64,000 bases of DNA from Bradyrhizobium forestalis (GCF_002795245.1 NZ_PGVG01000009.1:82501-146500); one strand, 5' to 3'. Positions 10,297 through 21,920 are shown, numbered from the stretch's first letter. The notes: a model not told the origin generated them from the sequence alone. Made by a program: numbers and translations.

Positions 10297-10629
10297 AGGC
10301 CCCCCTGCTGGTTCTCAAGCTTGCGCAGCCACGGCGGGTTGTTCAAGATCAATTTGACAGCCTCTGGTCCAATTCGGAGTGCGTGTACCATTTTGACAAC
10401 ACGGCCTCAGCGTGTCGCCTGGCGATCGCCCTGCAGTTGTACTTGCTTCCGCCATCGCAATCTGAGCCCAAGGGCTCGCCAGCGCCGCGGCGAAAGGGAC
10501 AGTAGCGCTGTCACGCATCCCGTGCGGTCGCATCGCGTATTGACCGTCGTTCAGAGGGAACTGTTCGCCGGGTTTCTCGATTGACCGGACCGATGAATAT
10601 TCCGAACCACGAAGCGCAGGAGGAGAACC
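10297..10629. other. intergenic region with one doubtful small frame
   Basis: This divergent spacer holds the promoters for the lipoprotein cluster and the rightward small gene. A 72-codon frame at 10315-10533 on the minus strand ends 18 bases before the lipoprotein start and has a weakly hydrophobic N-terminus and three cysteines. It has no clear ribosome site and no family I know, so I do not call it a gene. Confidence 0.4.
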
Positions 10630-10893
10630 ATGCGACGCCTCTCACGAGATGACGTCACGAAGGTGCTCTCCGGAGCAGACGACGTCACGATTGCCAAGAT
10701 CATCGGCACCGGCGCGACAGTTGACGAACTTGCCGAAGCCCAGGCCTGGCTCGCCAATGACGAGCCCATGATCAACGATCTGCGGCCGCTGGCGCAAGGC
10801 CGCGTGCGTGAGCTCGTGGACATCCTTTCTGAGCTCGATGAAGACGACGACGAGCAAGGCGATCCTGGCTCCGCATCGCACTCGGTTGGTTAG
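10630..10893 (+). CDS. small conserved-type hypothetical protein
   Basis: An 87-residue acidic protein with an excellent ribosome site (AGGAGGAG just before ATG at 10630). The sequence is predicted helical (DELAEAQAWLANDEPMIND) and ends in an acidic tail, LDEDDDEQ. No membrane segment or signal is seen. Codon use resembles the core genes rather than the low-GC cluster beside it. Function unknown. It converges on clpB, and the hairpin at 10920-10949 separates the two. Confidence 0.7.
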   Translation: MRRLSRDDVTKVLSGADDVTIAKIIGTGATVDELAEAQAWLANDEPMINDLRPLAQGRVRELVDILSELDEDDDEQGDPGSASHSVG

Positions 10894-10919
10894 CTTGCGA
10901 GCCAGCCGACAAAACAAAA

Positions 10920-10949
10920 CGCCCCGAAGAGGGTGATCTCTCCGGGGCG
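10920..10949 (-). terminator. intrinsic terminator of clpB
   Basis: A 12-base-pair stem with one mismatch (10920-10931 with 10938-10949, loop GGTGAT) starts 31 bases beyond the clpB stop. On the minus strand it is followed by TTTTGTTTTG, a good U-rich tail. In the plus direction it could also stop the small gene ending at 10893, but the tail there is poorer. Confidence 0.85.
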
Positions 10950-10980
10950 GCTTGTCGTTTCCGGCGGCAAGCGCCGACCC

Positions 10981-13632
<2,652 letters not shown>

Positions 13633-13873
13633 CTTTTCTGTCCCTCGGCCTGCCCTTGGGGCCCTCTCAGGCACCCCAATACGGCATCTTCATTGGGTTT
13701 CCGCTTACCGCATTGAGGTTTCTCAAGCGGCAAACGGCCGTCTTTTGCCGACGTTGCCGCCGGCCTCAGGCAGATGTGGGAAGCGGGTTACGGATGCGAA
13801 AGAGGCGACTTCACAATTTCGTGCGCACATGGGCGGGCTTGGCGGGGGCGGGCCGAATCCCTTAAGTAGCGGC

Positions 13874-14662
13874 ATGACAGCCAGCCACACCGCCGAGATC
13901 ACCGGCCTCTACCGCTACCCGATCAAGGGCCTGACGCCGGACCGCCTGTCGCGCGTCCCTTTGCGGGTCGGCCAGACCCTGCCGCCCGACCGCCGCTATG
14001 CCATCGAGAACGGCCCGAGCGGGTTCGACCCTGATGCGCCCGAATGGAAGCCGAAAATCCAGTTTCTGATGCTGGCGCGCAATGAGCGGCTGGCGGAGCT
14101 CGACAGCCGGTTCGACGACGCCACCAATGTGTTGACGATCCGCAAGGACGGCCAAATCGTCGCCAGCGGCGATCTCGAGACCGCTGCCGGGCGCGCCGCC
14201 ATCGAGGCCTATTTCAGCGAGAACTTTCAGCCCGAGCTGAAGGGCCCGCCAAAGGTTCTGTCCGGCCGCGACCACAGCTTCTCCGACGTCGCCCGCAAGG
14301 TCGTCTCGATCATCAACATCAACAGCGTCCGCGCCATCGAGACCATGCTCGGCGGCGTCGCCGTCCATCCTCTCCGCTTTCGCGCCAATCTTTACGCCAA
14401 GGGCTGGCCGGCCTGGTCGGAGCTCGATCTCGTCGGCCAGACGCTCGCGATCGGTCAGGCTCGCCTGAAGGTGGTCAAGCGCATCGTCCGCTGCCCGGCC
14501 ACCAATGTCGATCCGGAAACCGCCAAGCGCGATCTCGAAATCCCGCCCACGCTCTCGCGCCACCTCGGCCACATGGACTGCGGCATCTACGCCGAGGTGG
14601 TCGCCGACGGTGACGTCGGCATTGGCGATGCCGTGGCGGTGGAAGAGCCGAAGCTGGTCTGA
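13874..14662 (+). CDS. MOSC domain-containing protein
   Basis: A 262-residue protein with an N-terminal beta-barrel (MOSC_N, ITGLYRYPIKGLTPDRLSRV) followed by a MOSC domain. The MOSC domain occurs in molybdenum cofactor sulfurases and YiiM/mARC-like proteins and carries or transfers sulfur, or binds the molybdenum cofactor. The conserved cysteine is Cys207 in IVRCPATNVDP. Start is ATG at 13874, which gives the canonical N-terminus; the open frame extends upstream with no family similarity. It stands alone, diverging from clpB. Likely a molybdenum cofactor-linked reductase or sulfur carrier; no partner gene is nearby. Confidence 0.85.
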   Translation: MTASHTAEITGLYRYPIKGLTPDRLSRVPLRVGQTLPPDRRYAIENGPSGFDPDAPEWKPKIQFLMLARNERLAELDSRFDDATNVLTIRKDGQIVASGDLETAAGRAAIEAYFSENFQPELKGPPKVLSGRDHSFSDVARKVVSIININSVRAIETMLGGVAVHPLRFRANLYAKGWPAWSELDLVGQTLAIGQARLKVVKRIVRCPATNVDPETAKRDLEIPPTLSRHLGHMDCGIYAEVVADGDVGIGDAVAVEEPKLV

Positions 14663-14677
14663 GCTGGCACCGCTGCC

Positions 14678-14814
14678 GTAGGGTGGGTTAGCCACGCGGT
14701 TGCGCGAAGCGCAGACCGTGAGGCGTAACCCACCACTTCTGTCACCGCGGAGACCGAAGAGGCGGGTTACGCCAGCGGACCGCGCTGCGCGCGACCGCTA
14801 GCTAACCCACCCTA
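14678..14814. repeat. palindromic intergenic repeat (GTAGGGTGGGTTAGC type)
   Basis: The 15-base arm GTAGGGTGGGTTAGC at 14678-14692 is perfectly inverted at 14800-14814. Further partial complementarity lies inside, including GCGTAACCC and GGGTTACGC. The whole 137-base unit would fold into a long hairpin between the converging MOSC and CHAP genes. Repeats of this style are common in Bradyrhizobium intergenic DNA. Confidence 0.85.
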
Positions 14815-14830
14815 CGCCACCTTCACTCCG

Positions 14831-15490
14831 TCAATTCGGCATCACATACGCATAGATCTTCCCGCGCGAGACCGGCGCCTCGCGAACGCGGTTGCCGTTG
14901 TTACCGGAGATCATGATCGGATTGCCCTGCGCATCGATGCCGGTGATGATGCCGACATGGCCGCCGCGGCGGCCGCGCGACATCACCGCGATGGCGCCGA
15001 CCTGCGGACCCGAGACACGCGTGCCGTAGCGCGCGAACGAGCTCGCCATGTCCGAGCCGGTGCCACGATGGCCGGAGTGCTCGAGCACCATGTTCATGAA
15101 GCGCGCACACCACAGGCTGCCGCGCCCGGTCGGATTGCCGCCGAGATAGCGGCGGGCCTCGGACACGAGGCCCGATCCGCCACCGACGCCGCCGCTCGCA
15201 GCCATGCTGTCATGGCCCATGCCGCCGCTGTCGGCGTTCGGATTGTAGCTGGCCTGCGTCTCGGCGAAGCCGCTCGCCTGCAATTGCGCCGCGCTGCGCT
15301 CGAAGCGCGAGCTGCGTGCATGATGGCGGTGGTGGTGATGCCTGGCATGGTGCACGTAAGCGTGCCGCTCCGCGCTATGACGATGATGTGGCCGGGCCGA
15401 GGCCGGAGAAACGAACGCGGCGACCGCCGCGAAGAAAAACGCCAGCGCGACAACACAACGCGACAGGCGGTACGCAAACAACTCAACCAT
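14831..15490 (-). CDS. secreted CHAP-type cysteine peptidase/amidase (TIGR02594-like)
   Basis: A 219-residue protein with a signal peptide (VVALAFFFAAVAAFVSPASA) followed by a striking histidine-rich stretch at about residues 34-58. The C-terminal domain (about 105-219) has the CHAP/TIGR02594 pattern: SLWCARF with nucleophile Cys128, GGHVGIITG with His178, and Asn197 in ISGNNGN. It should cleave peptide or amide bonds in peptidoglycan in the periplasm. The His-rich region may bind metal or simply be a linker. It is monocistronic and converges with the MOSC gene across a palindromic repeat. Confidence 0.82.
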   Translation of the reverse strand: MVELFAYRLSRCVVALAFFFAAVAAFVSPASARPHHRHSAERHAYVHHARHHHHRHHARSSRFERSAAQLQASGFAETQASYNPNADSGGMGHDSMAASGGVGGGSGLVSEARRYLGGNPTGRGSLWCARFMNMVLEHSGHRGTGSDMASSFARYGTRVSGPQVGAIAVMSRGRRGGHVGIITGIDAQGNPIMISGNNGNRVREAPVSRGKIYAYVMPN

Positions 15491-15704
15491 TCTTCATCCT
15501 TCGTTACACCCCACTTCCCGTCGGCCCGGTGCGGTGGCCGACATCCGCCGGGCCGTAAAGCTTCCGGATGTGGCGAGAAAAAGACGCCACGCCTGCGAAT
15601 GGCTGCGATGATTTTGTATCGGGACTGGCCTGATGCTGCCGCATTGCGGACAACTGCGTTAACTGCAATCCTGCAAACGCGGCTTGAACAGAGGGAAACG
15701 GTTA

Positions 15705-16568
15705 ATGCCCCACGCCACGACCAGGGACGACGTTCGCATCTACTTCGAAGAGGCGGGCCAGGGAACGCCGATACTTTTTCTGCACGAGTTCGCGGCCGAC
15801 TACACCAATTGGGAGCCGCAGATGCGCTACTTCTCGCGCGGCCATCGCTGCATCACCTATTCGGCGCGCGGCTACACGCCGTCGGACGTGCCTGACGGCG
15901 AGGTCTACACCTACACGCACTTCTACACCGATGCGCTTGCGGTGCTCGATCATCTCGGCATCGAGCGCGCACATCTCGTCGGGCTGTCGATGGGCGCGTA
16001 TTCCTCGCTTCAGATCGGGCTCAACGCGCCGCAGCGCGCGCTGTCGATGACGCTCGCCGGCGTCGGCTCCGGCTCGGAGATCGAAAATCTCGAGAATTGG
16101 CGCAAGCAGTGCCGCGCCAATGCCGAGCAGTTCGAGACATCAGGCTCCGTCGAAGTCGCGAAGGTCACGCGCGAGGCGCCGAGCCGGATTCCCTTCCTGG
16201 TGAAAGATCCGCGCGGTCATGCCGATTTCTACGCTGCACTGGCGCGGCACGATGCCAGGGGTTCGGCGAACACGATGCGCGGTTTCCAGGGCGGCCGTCC
16301 CTCGATCTACACCATGACGGATGCGATCCGGAACGTGGCGACGCCGGCGCTGATCATCTGCGGCGACGAGGACGATCCCTGCGTCGGACCGAGCCTGTTC
16401 CTGAAGAAGCATCTGCCCGCCGCGGGGCTCGCGATGTTTCCGAAGTCGGGCCACGTGCTCAACCTGGAAGAGCCCGCGCTGTTCAACGAGAGCGTGGAGC
16501 GGTTCGTGACACTGGTGGAAGCGGGACGCTGGCCGGTGCGCGATCCGCGGTCGCTGGCGGTGAGTTAG
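15705..16568 (+). CDS. alpha/beta fold hydrolase
   Basis: A 287-residue cytoplasmic hydrolase with the complete catalytic triad: Ser95 in GLSMGA, an Asp in the CGDEDDPC segment (about 221-224) and His250 in KSGHVLN. HEF near residues 27-29 forms the oxyanion region. Start ATG at 15705 has GAGGGAAA upstream; a TTG seven codons earlier is less likely. The family covers esterases, haloperoxidase-like and C-C bond hydrolases, and the sequence does not reveal the substrate. A palindromic repeat follows it. Confidence 0.88.
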   Translation: MPHATTRDDVRIYFEEAGQGTPILFLHEFAADYTNWEPQMRYFSRGHRCITYSARGYTPSDVPDGEVYTYTHFYTDALAVLDHLGIERAHLVGLSMGAYSSLQIGLNAPQRALSMTLAGVGSGSEIENLENWRKQCRANAEQFETSGSVEVAKVTREAPSRIPFLVKDPRGHADFYAALARHDARGSANTMRGFQGGRPSIYTMTDAIRNVATPALIICGDEDDPCVGPSLFLKKHLPAAGLAMFPKSGHVLNLEEPALFNESVERFVTLVEAGRWPVRDPRSLAVS

Positions 16569-16592
16569 GCTGAGCTCTCGCACCAAGCTCCG

Positions 16593-16696
16593 CTGTCATT
16601 CCCCGCGAAAGCGGGGAATCCAGTACGCCGCGGCCTATCGTTTAATTACTCCCGTCTCGGCGTACTGGATCGCCCGGTCAAGCCGGACGATGACAG
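16593..16696. repeat. palindromic repeat, family A copy 1
   Basis: The ends are inverted copies (CTGTCAT at 16593-16599, ATGACAG at 16690-16696). Inner arms also pair (CCAGTACGCCG and CGGCGTACTGG). The segment TACTGGATCGCCCGGTCAAG recurs at 29141-29244, marking a dispersed family. It lies between the converging hydrolase and metW genes. Confidence 0.85.
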
Positions 16697-16741
16697 TTGA
16701 GCGTGTCGATGGGGCTCGCTCAACTCTCGAATGACGAGAAA

Positions 16742-17404
16742 CTACTTCCCCCCGCCCCGGCTCAGCAAGAACACCGCCTGCTCGCCGAACATGTTCCACA
16801 CCCACCACGGCAGGTTCAGCGGCACCGGGCGGCCGTAGAGATCGAGCGCGACCGAGCGCTCCATCTTGACGTTGATCTCGTCGCAGAGCTGCACGAAGTC
16901 CTTGATGGTGCAGAAATGGATGTTGGCGGTGTCGTACCAGGTCGCCGGCAGATTCTCCGTGCGCGGCATGTGGCCGCCGATCAGGAGCTGGAGCCGCATC
17001 TTCCAGAACCCGAAATTCGGGAACGACACGATGGCCCGGCGGCCGATGCGCAGCAGGTTCTCCAGCACGAGCTTCGGCTGCCGCGTCGCCTGCAGCGTCT
17101 GCGACAGGATCACGTAGTCGAAGGCGTCGTCGGGATAGTTGACGAGATCGGTATCGGCATCGCCCTGCACCACCGCAAGGCCCTTGGCGACGCAGCGGTT
17201 GACACCCTCGCGCGACAATTCGATGCCGCGGCCGTCGATGCCGCGAGTCTCCAAGAGCTGAAGCAGATCACCCTCGCCGCAGCCGACGTCGAGCACCTTC
17301 GAACCCGGCTTGACCATCTCGGCGACCAGCAGATGGTCGGCGCGAAACTGACCGGACCGCGCGGTCGCAACGCCGTTCAAGGGCAGCACTTCCTGGACAG
17401 ACAT
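16742..17404 (-). CDS. metW: methionine biosynthesis protein MetW
   Basis: A 220-residue SAM-methyltransferase-fold protein. The cofactor loop is VLDVGCGEGDLLQLLE near residues 39-54, and the family-typical NFGFWKMRLQLLIGGHMP follows. MetW partners MetX in homoserine acetyltransferase-based methionine synthesis in alphaproteobacteria. It starts at ATG 17404, two bases after the metX stop, so the pair is one transcript under the SAM-II element. The open frame runs on upstream through an unused frame of metX; I rejected that as a fusion because metX is intact in its own frame. Confidence 0.95.
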   Translation of the reverse strand: MSVQEVLPLNGVATARSGQFRADHLLVAEMVKPGSKVLDVGCGEGDLLQLLETRGIDGRGIELSREGVNRCVAKGLAVVQGDADTDLVNYPDDAFDYVILSQTLQATRQPKLVLENLLRIGRRAIVSFPNFGFWKMRLQLLIGGHMPRTENLPATWYDTANIHFCTIKDFVQLCDEINVKMERSVALDLYGRPVPLNLPWWVWNMFGEQAVFLLSRGGGK

Positions 17405-17406
17405 CG

Positions 17407-18618
17407 CTAGCGGTCCTTGAGGGTGAGCCCGCGGGCCTTGCCTGCCGATTGCAGGAAGGCGCGGGAGATGTCGAAGAATTCGGGCACGTCGAGCAGGAAG
17501 GCGTCGTGACCGCGATCGGTCTCGATCTCGGCGAACGACACCCGGGCGCTCGAGGCGTTCAGCGCGTGCACCAGCGCGCGCGATTCCGAGGTCGGGAACA
17601 GCCAGTCGCTGGTGAAGGAGACCACGCAGAAGCGGGTCTGGATGCCGGCGAACGCCTTCGCCAGCACGCCGCCATGATCGGCGGCGATGTCGAAATAATC
17701 CATCGCGCGGGTCAGGTAGAGATAGGCGTTGGCGTCGAAGCGCTCGACGAAGGACGAGCCCTGGTAGCGCAGATAGGATTCGACCTGGAAGTCGGCGTCG
17801 AACGAGAAGGTCGGCAGCTCGCGGTCCTGCATGCGCCGTCCGAACTTGCGATGCAGCGCCGCGTCCGAGAGATAGGTGATGTGCGCCGCCATCCGCGCCA
17901 CCGCGAGGCCGCGATGCGGATGGATGCCGCGGTCGGCATAGCCGCCGCCGTGCCAGTCGGGGTCGGCCATGACGGCCTGGCGGCCGAGCTCGTGGAAGGC
18001 GATGTTCTGCGCCGAGTGCCGCGTCGCGCAGGCGATCGCCAGCGCGGAGTAGACGCGGGCAGGATAGGCCGCGGTCCATTGCAGCACCTGCATGCCGCCC
18101 ATCGAGCCGCCGACGACGGCAAACAGCGTGTCGATGCCGAGCCGGTCGATCAGCATCGCCTGCGCGCGGACCATGTCGGGGATGGTGATGACAGGGAAAT
18201 CCAGGCCCCAGACCTTGCCGGTGGCGGGATTGATCGACGCCGGCCCGGTCGAGCCCATGCAGCCGCCGATCACGTTGGAGCAGATGATGAAGTAGTGCTT
18301 GGGATCGATGGGTCGGCCGGGGCCGACCAGCGTCTCCCACCAGCCGGGCTTGCCGGTGACGGGATGCACATTGGCGACATGCTGGTCGCCGGTCAGCGCA
18401 TGGCAGATCAGCACGGCGTTGGAGCGATCGGCGTTGAGCTCGCCATAGGTCTGGTAGGCGATCTGGAACGGGGAGAGATCGACGCCGCAATCGAGCCGCA
18501 GCGGCTGCTCGGTGCCGAAATGCGCGACCTGCGAGCTTGGATGATCCACCTCGTGCGACCGTTCGTCGGCGCTGATCGCAGGACTCGGTATCGACTTGAC
18601 GCTACCCATCTCTGACAT
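17407..18618 (-). CDS. metX: homoserine O-acetyltransferase MetX
   Basis: A 403-residue enzyme that transfers acetyl from acetyl-CoA to L-homoserine, the committed step of methionine synthesis. It is an alpha/beta hydrolase fold with nucleophile Ser172 in GGSMGGMQ, Asp338 in SDWLFP and His371 in GHDAFL. The signature [15 protein letters not shown] is near 56-70. Start ATG at 18618 has GAGGTCG directly upstream. Expression should fall when SAM is high, through the riboswitch and terminator just upstream. Confidence 0.96.
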   Translation of the reverse strand: MSEMGSVKSIPSPAISADERSHEVDHPSSQVAHFGTEQPLRLDCGVDLSPFQIAYQTYGELNADRSNAVLICHALTGDQHVANVHPVTGKPGWWETLVGPGRPIDPKHYFIICSNVIGGCMGSTGPASINPATGKVWGLDFPVITIPDMVRAQAMLIDRLGIDTLFAVVGGSMGGMQVLQWTAAYPARVYSALAIACATRHSAQNIAFHELGRQAVMADPDWHGGGYADRGIHPHRGLAVARMAAHITYLSDAALHRKFGRRMQDRELPTFSFDADFQVESYLRYQGSSFVERFDANAYLYLTRAMDYFDIAADHGGVLAKAFAGIQTRFCVVSFTSDWLFPTSESRALVHALNASSARVSFAEIETDRGHDAFLLDVPEFFDISRAFLQSAGKARGLTLKDR

Positions 18619-18669
18619 CGACCTCGTTTGCGACTGGCTGCTAGACCGCGCCGCTGACATCAGGCCATG

Positions 18670-18702
18670 AAAAACCCGGCCTGAACGATAGGTTCGGCCG
18701 GG
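18670..18702 (-). terminator. regulatory intrinsic terminator in metX leader
   Basis: On the minus strand CCCGGCC-GAAC and GTTC-(A)-GGCCGGG form a strong stem (18675-18686 and 18692-18702, one bulge), followed directly by TTTTT. It sits between the SAM-II aptamer and the metX start, 52 bases before the ATG. That placement fits transcription attenuation by the riboswitch. Confidence 0.85.
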
Positions 18703-18720
18703 ATCGGAAGCGTCCCCGGC

Positions 18721-18776
18721 CTGTTTAGCGAGTTTTTTAACGTGGCTGCAAGCCGGCCGGCTCAAATGACCACGGA
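18721..18776 (-). promoter_or_regulatory. SAM-II riboswitch aptamer
   Basis: The minus strand carries the SAM-II signature: CGTGGTCATTTGAGCCGGCC, then GGCTTGCAGCCACG, then TTAAAAAACTCGCTAAA. These give the P1 stem (CGTGG with CCACG), the SAM-contacting loop and the GCTAAA pseudoknot strand in the right order. The class is established as a SAM sensor upstream of methionine genes in alphaproteobacteria. Here it controls metX-metW, with a terminator stem downstream. Confidence 0.95.
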
Positions 18777-19001
18777 ACGGGCAAAAGCTACCGTCTGGGG
18801 CGGTTTTCGTCAAGTCGCGGCCCGGATCGAGCCAATTCGCCTCTCGCGCCGCCCGCCGAAAGGGCCGTCATTTCTCTTTGCTTTCGCCGCCCCGACTGCC
18901 TAATCAGGACATTGATCGCAGCGGTGACGGCCTTACGAATTATGCCGATCCGCACCGGAACGTCCTTCAACAGCCCAAGCTCTTCAACAATCAAGTCAGA
19001 C

Positions 19002-19850
19002 ATGACCCAACGTCCGCCCGCGCCACCATCGCTCCAGGAACTGCGCAAGGAGATCGACGCGATCGACGAGGGCATGCATCGCCTCTTGATGCAGCGCGGC
19101 GACATCATCGACCGCCTGATCCAGGTGAAGCAGACCCAGGAGGTCGGCTCGGCATTTCGGCCTGCGCGCGAGGCCGACATGATGCGCCACCTCGTGCAGC
19201 GTCATCGCGGCATCCTGCCGCTCGACACGGTCGAGAGCATCTGGCGCGTCATCATCTCGACGTTCACTTATGTGCAGGCGCCGTTCTCCGTGCATGCCGA
19301 CATCTCGGTGAGCGAGCCGGCGATGCGCGATTCCGCGCGCTTCCATTTCGGCTTCACCGTGCCTTACGTCGCGCATTTCAGCGCGCAGGCTGCGGTCGAG
19401 GCGGTGGCGAAATCCAAGGGCGACCTGGCGCTGGTCTCGGCGACCTCCAGCCGCACACCGTGGTGGCTGGAGCTGGAGGCGGAAGGCGCACCGAAGATCA
19501 TCGCGCGGCTGCCTTTCGTCGAACGCGCCGATCATCCGGCGGCGTTGCCGGTGTTCGCGGTCTCGCGCGTCGCCGACAGCGCCCTGGTGACGGAGGTCGA
19601 GACCTTCAGCGTGCGCGTCTCCGGGTGGAACGCCGAGGTCGCGCGCGCCCTGTCGCCGCTCGCCGAGATCGTGGCGGTGCCCGACACCGCCTTCGACGGC
19701 GCGGCGCTGCTGGTCTCGGTCACCAGCGCGACCAGCATCGACAAAATCAGGGCTGCCCTGATCGAGGCGGGGGCCTCGGTGCGCTCCACGGCCCTCGTCG
19801 GCAGCCACGCAACGCGCTATACGGTGCCCCCGACCGGGCCGAAATCGTAA
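19002..19850 (+). CDS. chorismate mutase with C-terminal prephenate dehydratase-like region
   Basis: A 282-residue protein. Residues about 9-95 are an AroQ-type chorismate mutase (LRKEIDAIDEGMHRLLMQRG, then FRPAREADMM), which converts chorismate to prephenate. The remaining 185 residues resemble a worn prephenate dehydratase/ACT layout, ending with an ACT-like SVTSATSIDKIRAALIEAG. I do not see the TRF motif of active dehydratases, so this half is probably regulatory or inactive. Start ATG at 19002 gives a family-like N-terminus, though the ribosome site is weak. It leads a three-gene rightward set with hisC and tyrC. Confidence 0.88.
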   Translation: MTQRPPAPPSLQELRKEIDAIDEGMHRLLMQRGDIIDRLIQVKQTQEVGSAFRPAREADMMRHLVQRHRGILPLDTVESIWRVIISTFTYVQAPFSVHADISVSEPAMRDSARFHFGFTVPYVAHFSAQAAVEAVAKSKGDLALVSATSSRTPWWLELEAEGAPKIIARLPFVERADHPAALPVFAVSRVADSALVTEVETFSVRVSGWNAEVARALSPLAEIVAVPDTAFDGAALLVSVTSATSIDKIRAALIEAGASVRSTALVGSHATRYTVPPTGPKS

Positions 19851-19883
19851 ATCGCGAGCAGCCCAGCCTATCCGGAGTCCAAG

Positions 19884-20981
19884 ATGTCCCGCCCCGTGCC
19901 GAATCCCGGCATTCTCGATATTGCGCCCTACACCCCCGGCAAGAGCCCGGTGCCGGAGCCGGGCCGCAAGGTATTCAAGCTCTCGGCCAACGAGACGCCG
20001 TTCGGGCCCTCGCCCAAGGCGATCGAGGCGTTCAAGCGCGTGGCGGATCATCTGGAGGACTATCCGGAAGGCACCTCGCGGGTGCTGCGCGAGGCGATCG
20101 GCCGCTCTTTCGGGCTCGATCCCAACCGCATCATCTGCGGCGCCGGCTCGGACGAGATCCTCAACCTGCTCGCGCACACCTATCTCAGCCACGGCGACGA
20201 GGCGATTTCCACCACGCACGGCTTCCTGGTCTACCCGATCGCGACCATGGCGGTCGGCGCCAGGAACGTCGTCGCGCAGGAGACCAATCTCACCGCTGAC
20301 GTCGACGCCATCCTGAAGGCCGTGACGCCGCAGACAAAGCTGGTCTGGCTCGCCAACCCCAACAACCCGACCGGCACCTATCTGCCGTTCGACGAGGTCA
20401 AGCGGCTGCGCGCCGGCCTGCCCTCGCACGTGCTGCTGGTGCTGGATGCCGCCTATTGCGATTACGTCTCGCGCAACGACTACGAGATGGGAATCGAGCT
20501 CGTCGCCACCACCGAGAACACGGTGGTGACGCACACCTTCTCCAAGATCCACGGTCTTGCGGCACTGCGTATCGGCTGGATGTTCGGGCCCGAGCACATC
20601 ATCGACGCGGTCAACCGCATCCGCGGCCCCTTCAACGTGTCGACGCCGGCGATGTACGCCGCGGTCGCCGCGATCGAGGACACCGCGCATCAGGCGATGT
20701 CGAAGCAGTTCACCGAGACCTGGCGCAACTGGCTGACCGAGCAGATCGGCAAGCTCGGGCTGAAGGTGACGCCGAGCGTCGCCAATTTCGTGCTGATCCA
20801 CTTTCCGACCGACAAGGGCAAGACCGCTGATGACGCCGACGCCTTCCTGACCAAGCGGGGCCTCGTGCTGCGCGGCTTAAAGAACTACGGCCTGCCGCAT
20901 GCGCTACGCATGACCATCGGCACCGAGGAGGCCAACCGCCTCGTGGTCGAAGCCTTGCGCGACTTCATGGGCGGCAAATGA
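19884..20981 (+). CDS. hisC: histidinol-phosphate / aromatic aminotransferase
   Basis: A 365-residue class I/II PLP enzyme. The cofactor lysine is Lys221 in [23 protein letters not shown] (about 157-165) and LDAAYCDY (about 187-194) are the usual PLP and substrate segments. HisC enzymes make histidinol phosphate and often also transaminate aromatic keto acids. Lying between chorismate mutase and tyrC, this one may serve phenylalanine and tyrosine synthesis as well. It starts 33 bases after the mutase and overlaps tyrC by 4 bases (ATGA). Confidence 0.93.
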   Translation: MSRPVPNPGILDIAPYTPGKSPVPEPGRKVFKLSANETPFGPSPKAIEAFKRVADHLEDYPEGTSRVLREAIGRSFGLDPNRIICGAGSDEILNLLAHTYLSHGDEAISTTHGFLVYPIATMAVGARNVVAQETNLTADVDAILKAVTPQTKLVWLANPNNPTGTYLPFDEVKRLRAGLPSHVLLVLDAAYCDYVSRNDYEMGIELVATTENTVVTHTFSKIHGLAALRIGWMFGPEHIIDAVNRIRGPFNVSTPAMYAAVAAIEDTAHQAMSKQFTETWRNWLTEQIGKLGLKVTPSVANFVLIHFPTDKGKTADDADAFLTKRGLVLRGLKNYGLPHALRMTIGTEEANRLVVEALRDFMGGK

Positions 20982-21913
20982 GCGCCGCACCGCACTTCCA
21001 GCGCGTCGCGCTGATCGGCTTCGGCCTGATCGGCGGCTCGATCGCGCGTGCTGCGAAGCTCCAGGGCCTGGCTGGCGCGATCGTCACCACCGCGCGCTCG
21101 GAACAGACGCGCGCGCGGGTTGCCGAGCTCGGCATCGTCGATCAGGTCGTGGCGAGCAACGCGGAGGCGGTGAAGGATGCCGATCTCGTCATCCTCTGCA
21201 TTCCCGTCGGCGCCTGCGGACCTGTGGCGCAGGAGATCGCCGCGCACCTGAAGCCGGGCGCGATCATCTCCGACGTCGGCTCGGTCAAGGGCGCGGTGGT
21301 CCGGGACATGGCCCCGCATCTGCCGCAGGGCGTTCATTTCGTGCCGGCGCATCCGGTCGCAGGCACCGAGCATTCGGGCCCGGATTCGGGATTTGCCGAG
21401 CTCTTCATCAACCGCTGGTGCATCCTTACCCCGCCCGATGGCACCGACGCGGCGGCGACCGAGCGCCTGCGCGGCTTCTGGGCGGCGATGGGCGCCAAGG
21501 TCGAGGTGATGACGCCGGATCATCATGATCTCGTGCTCGCGATCACCAGCCATCTGCCGCATCTGATCGCCTACACCATCGTCGGCACCGCCGACGAGCT
21601 GGCGCAGGTGACGGAATCCGAGGTGATCAAATTCTCCGCCGGCGGTTTTCGCGATTTCACCCGCATCGCGGCCTCCGACCCGACGATGTGGCGCGACGTC
21701 TTCCTCGCCAACAAGGAGGCCGTGCTGGAGATGCTCGGCACTTTCACCGAGGATCTCGCCAAGCTCACCCGCGCGATCCGCCGCGGCGATGGCGATGCGC
21801 TGTTCGACCACTTCACCCGCACCCGCGCCATCCGCCGCGGCATCGTCGAGATCGGCCAGGATTCGGCGGTGCCCGATTTCGGCCGGCCGCACGCGGCGCT
21901 GAAGAAGCCGTAG
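20978..21913 (+). CDS. tyrC: prephenate/arogenate dehydrogenase TyrC family
   Basis: A 311-residue NAD(P) enzyme that oxidatively decarboxylates prephenate or arogenate on the way to tyrosine. The Rossmann motif [14 protein letters not shown] is near residues 14-27. [11 protein letters not shown] (about 121-131) carries the catalytic histidine region, and [11 protein letters not shown] (about 189-199) is family-typical. The start overlaps the hisC stop, indicating translational coupling. With the mutase and aminotransferase it forms a compact tyrosine branch. Whether prephenate or arogenate is preferred cannot be read here. Confidence 0.94.
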   Translation: MSAAPHFQRVALIGFGLIGGSIARAAKLQGLAGAIVTTARSEQTRARVAELGIVDQVVASNAEAVKDADLVILCIPVGACGPVAQEIAAHLKPGAIISDVGSVKGAVVRDMAPHLPQGVHFVPAHPVAGTEHSGPDSGFAELFINRWCILTPPDGTDAAATERLRGFWAAMGAKVEVMTPDHHDLVLAITSHLPHLIAYTIVGTADELAQVTESEVIKFSAGGFRDFTRIAASDPTMWRDVFLANKEAVLEMLGTFTEDLAKLTRAIRRGDGDALFDHFTRTRAIRRGIVEIGQDSAVPDFGRPHAALKKP

Positions 21914-21920
21914 CACGCCT

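Noticed and set aside
10315..10533. 72-codon open frame upstream of the lipoprotein gene
   Set aside because: No good ribosome site, no recognisable family and atypical composition; noted only as a doubtful frame.
13640..13760. Possible heat-shock (RpoH) promoter for clpB
   Set aside because: CTTGAG and CCCAAT are present upstream of clpB on the minus strand, but the 24-base gap between them is too long for the known spacing.
16742..18490. A single 582-codon frame joining metW to an upstream part
   Set aside because: The upstream part is another frame of metX, which is complete by itself. MetW has its own start 2 bases after the metX stop, so this is not a fusion.
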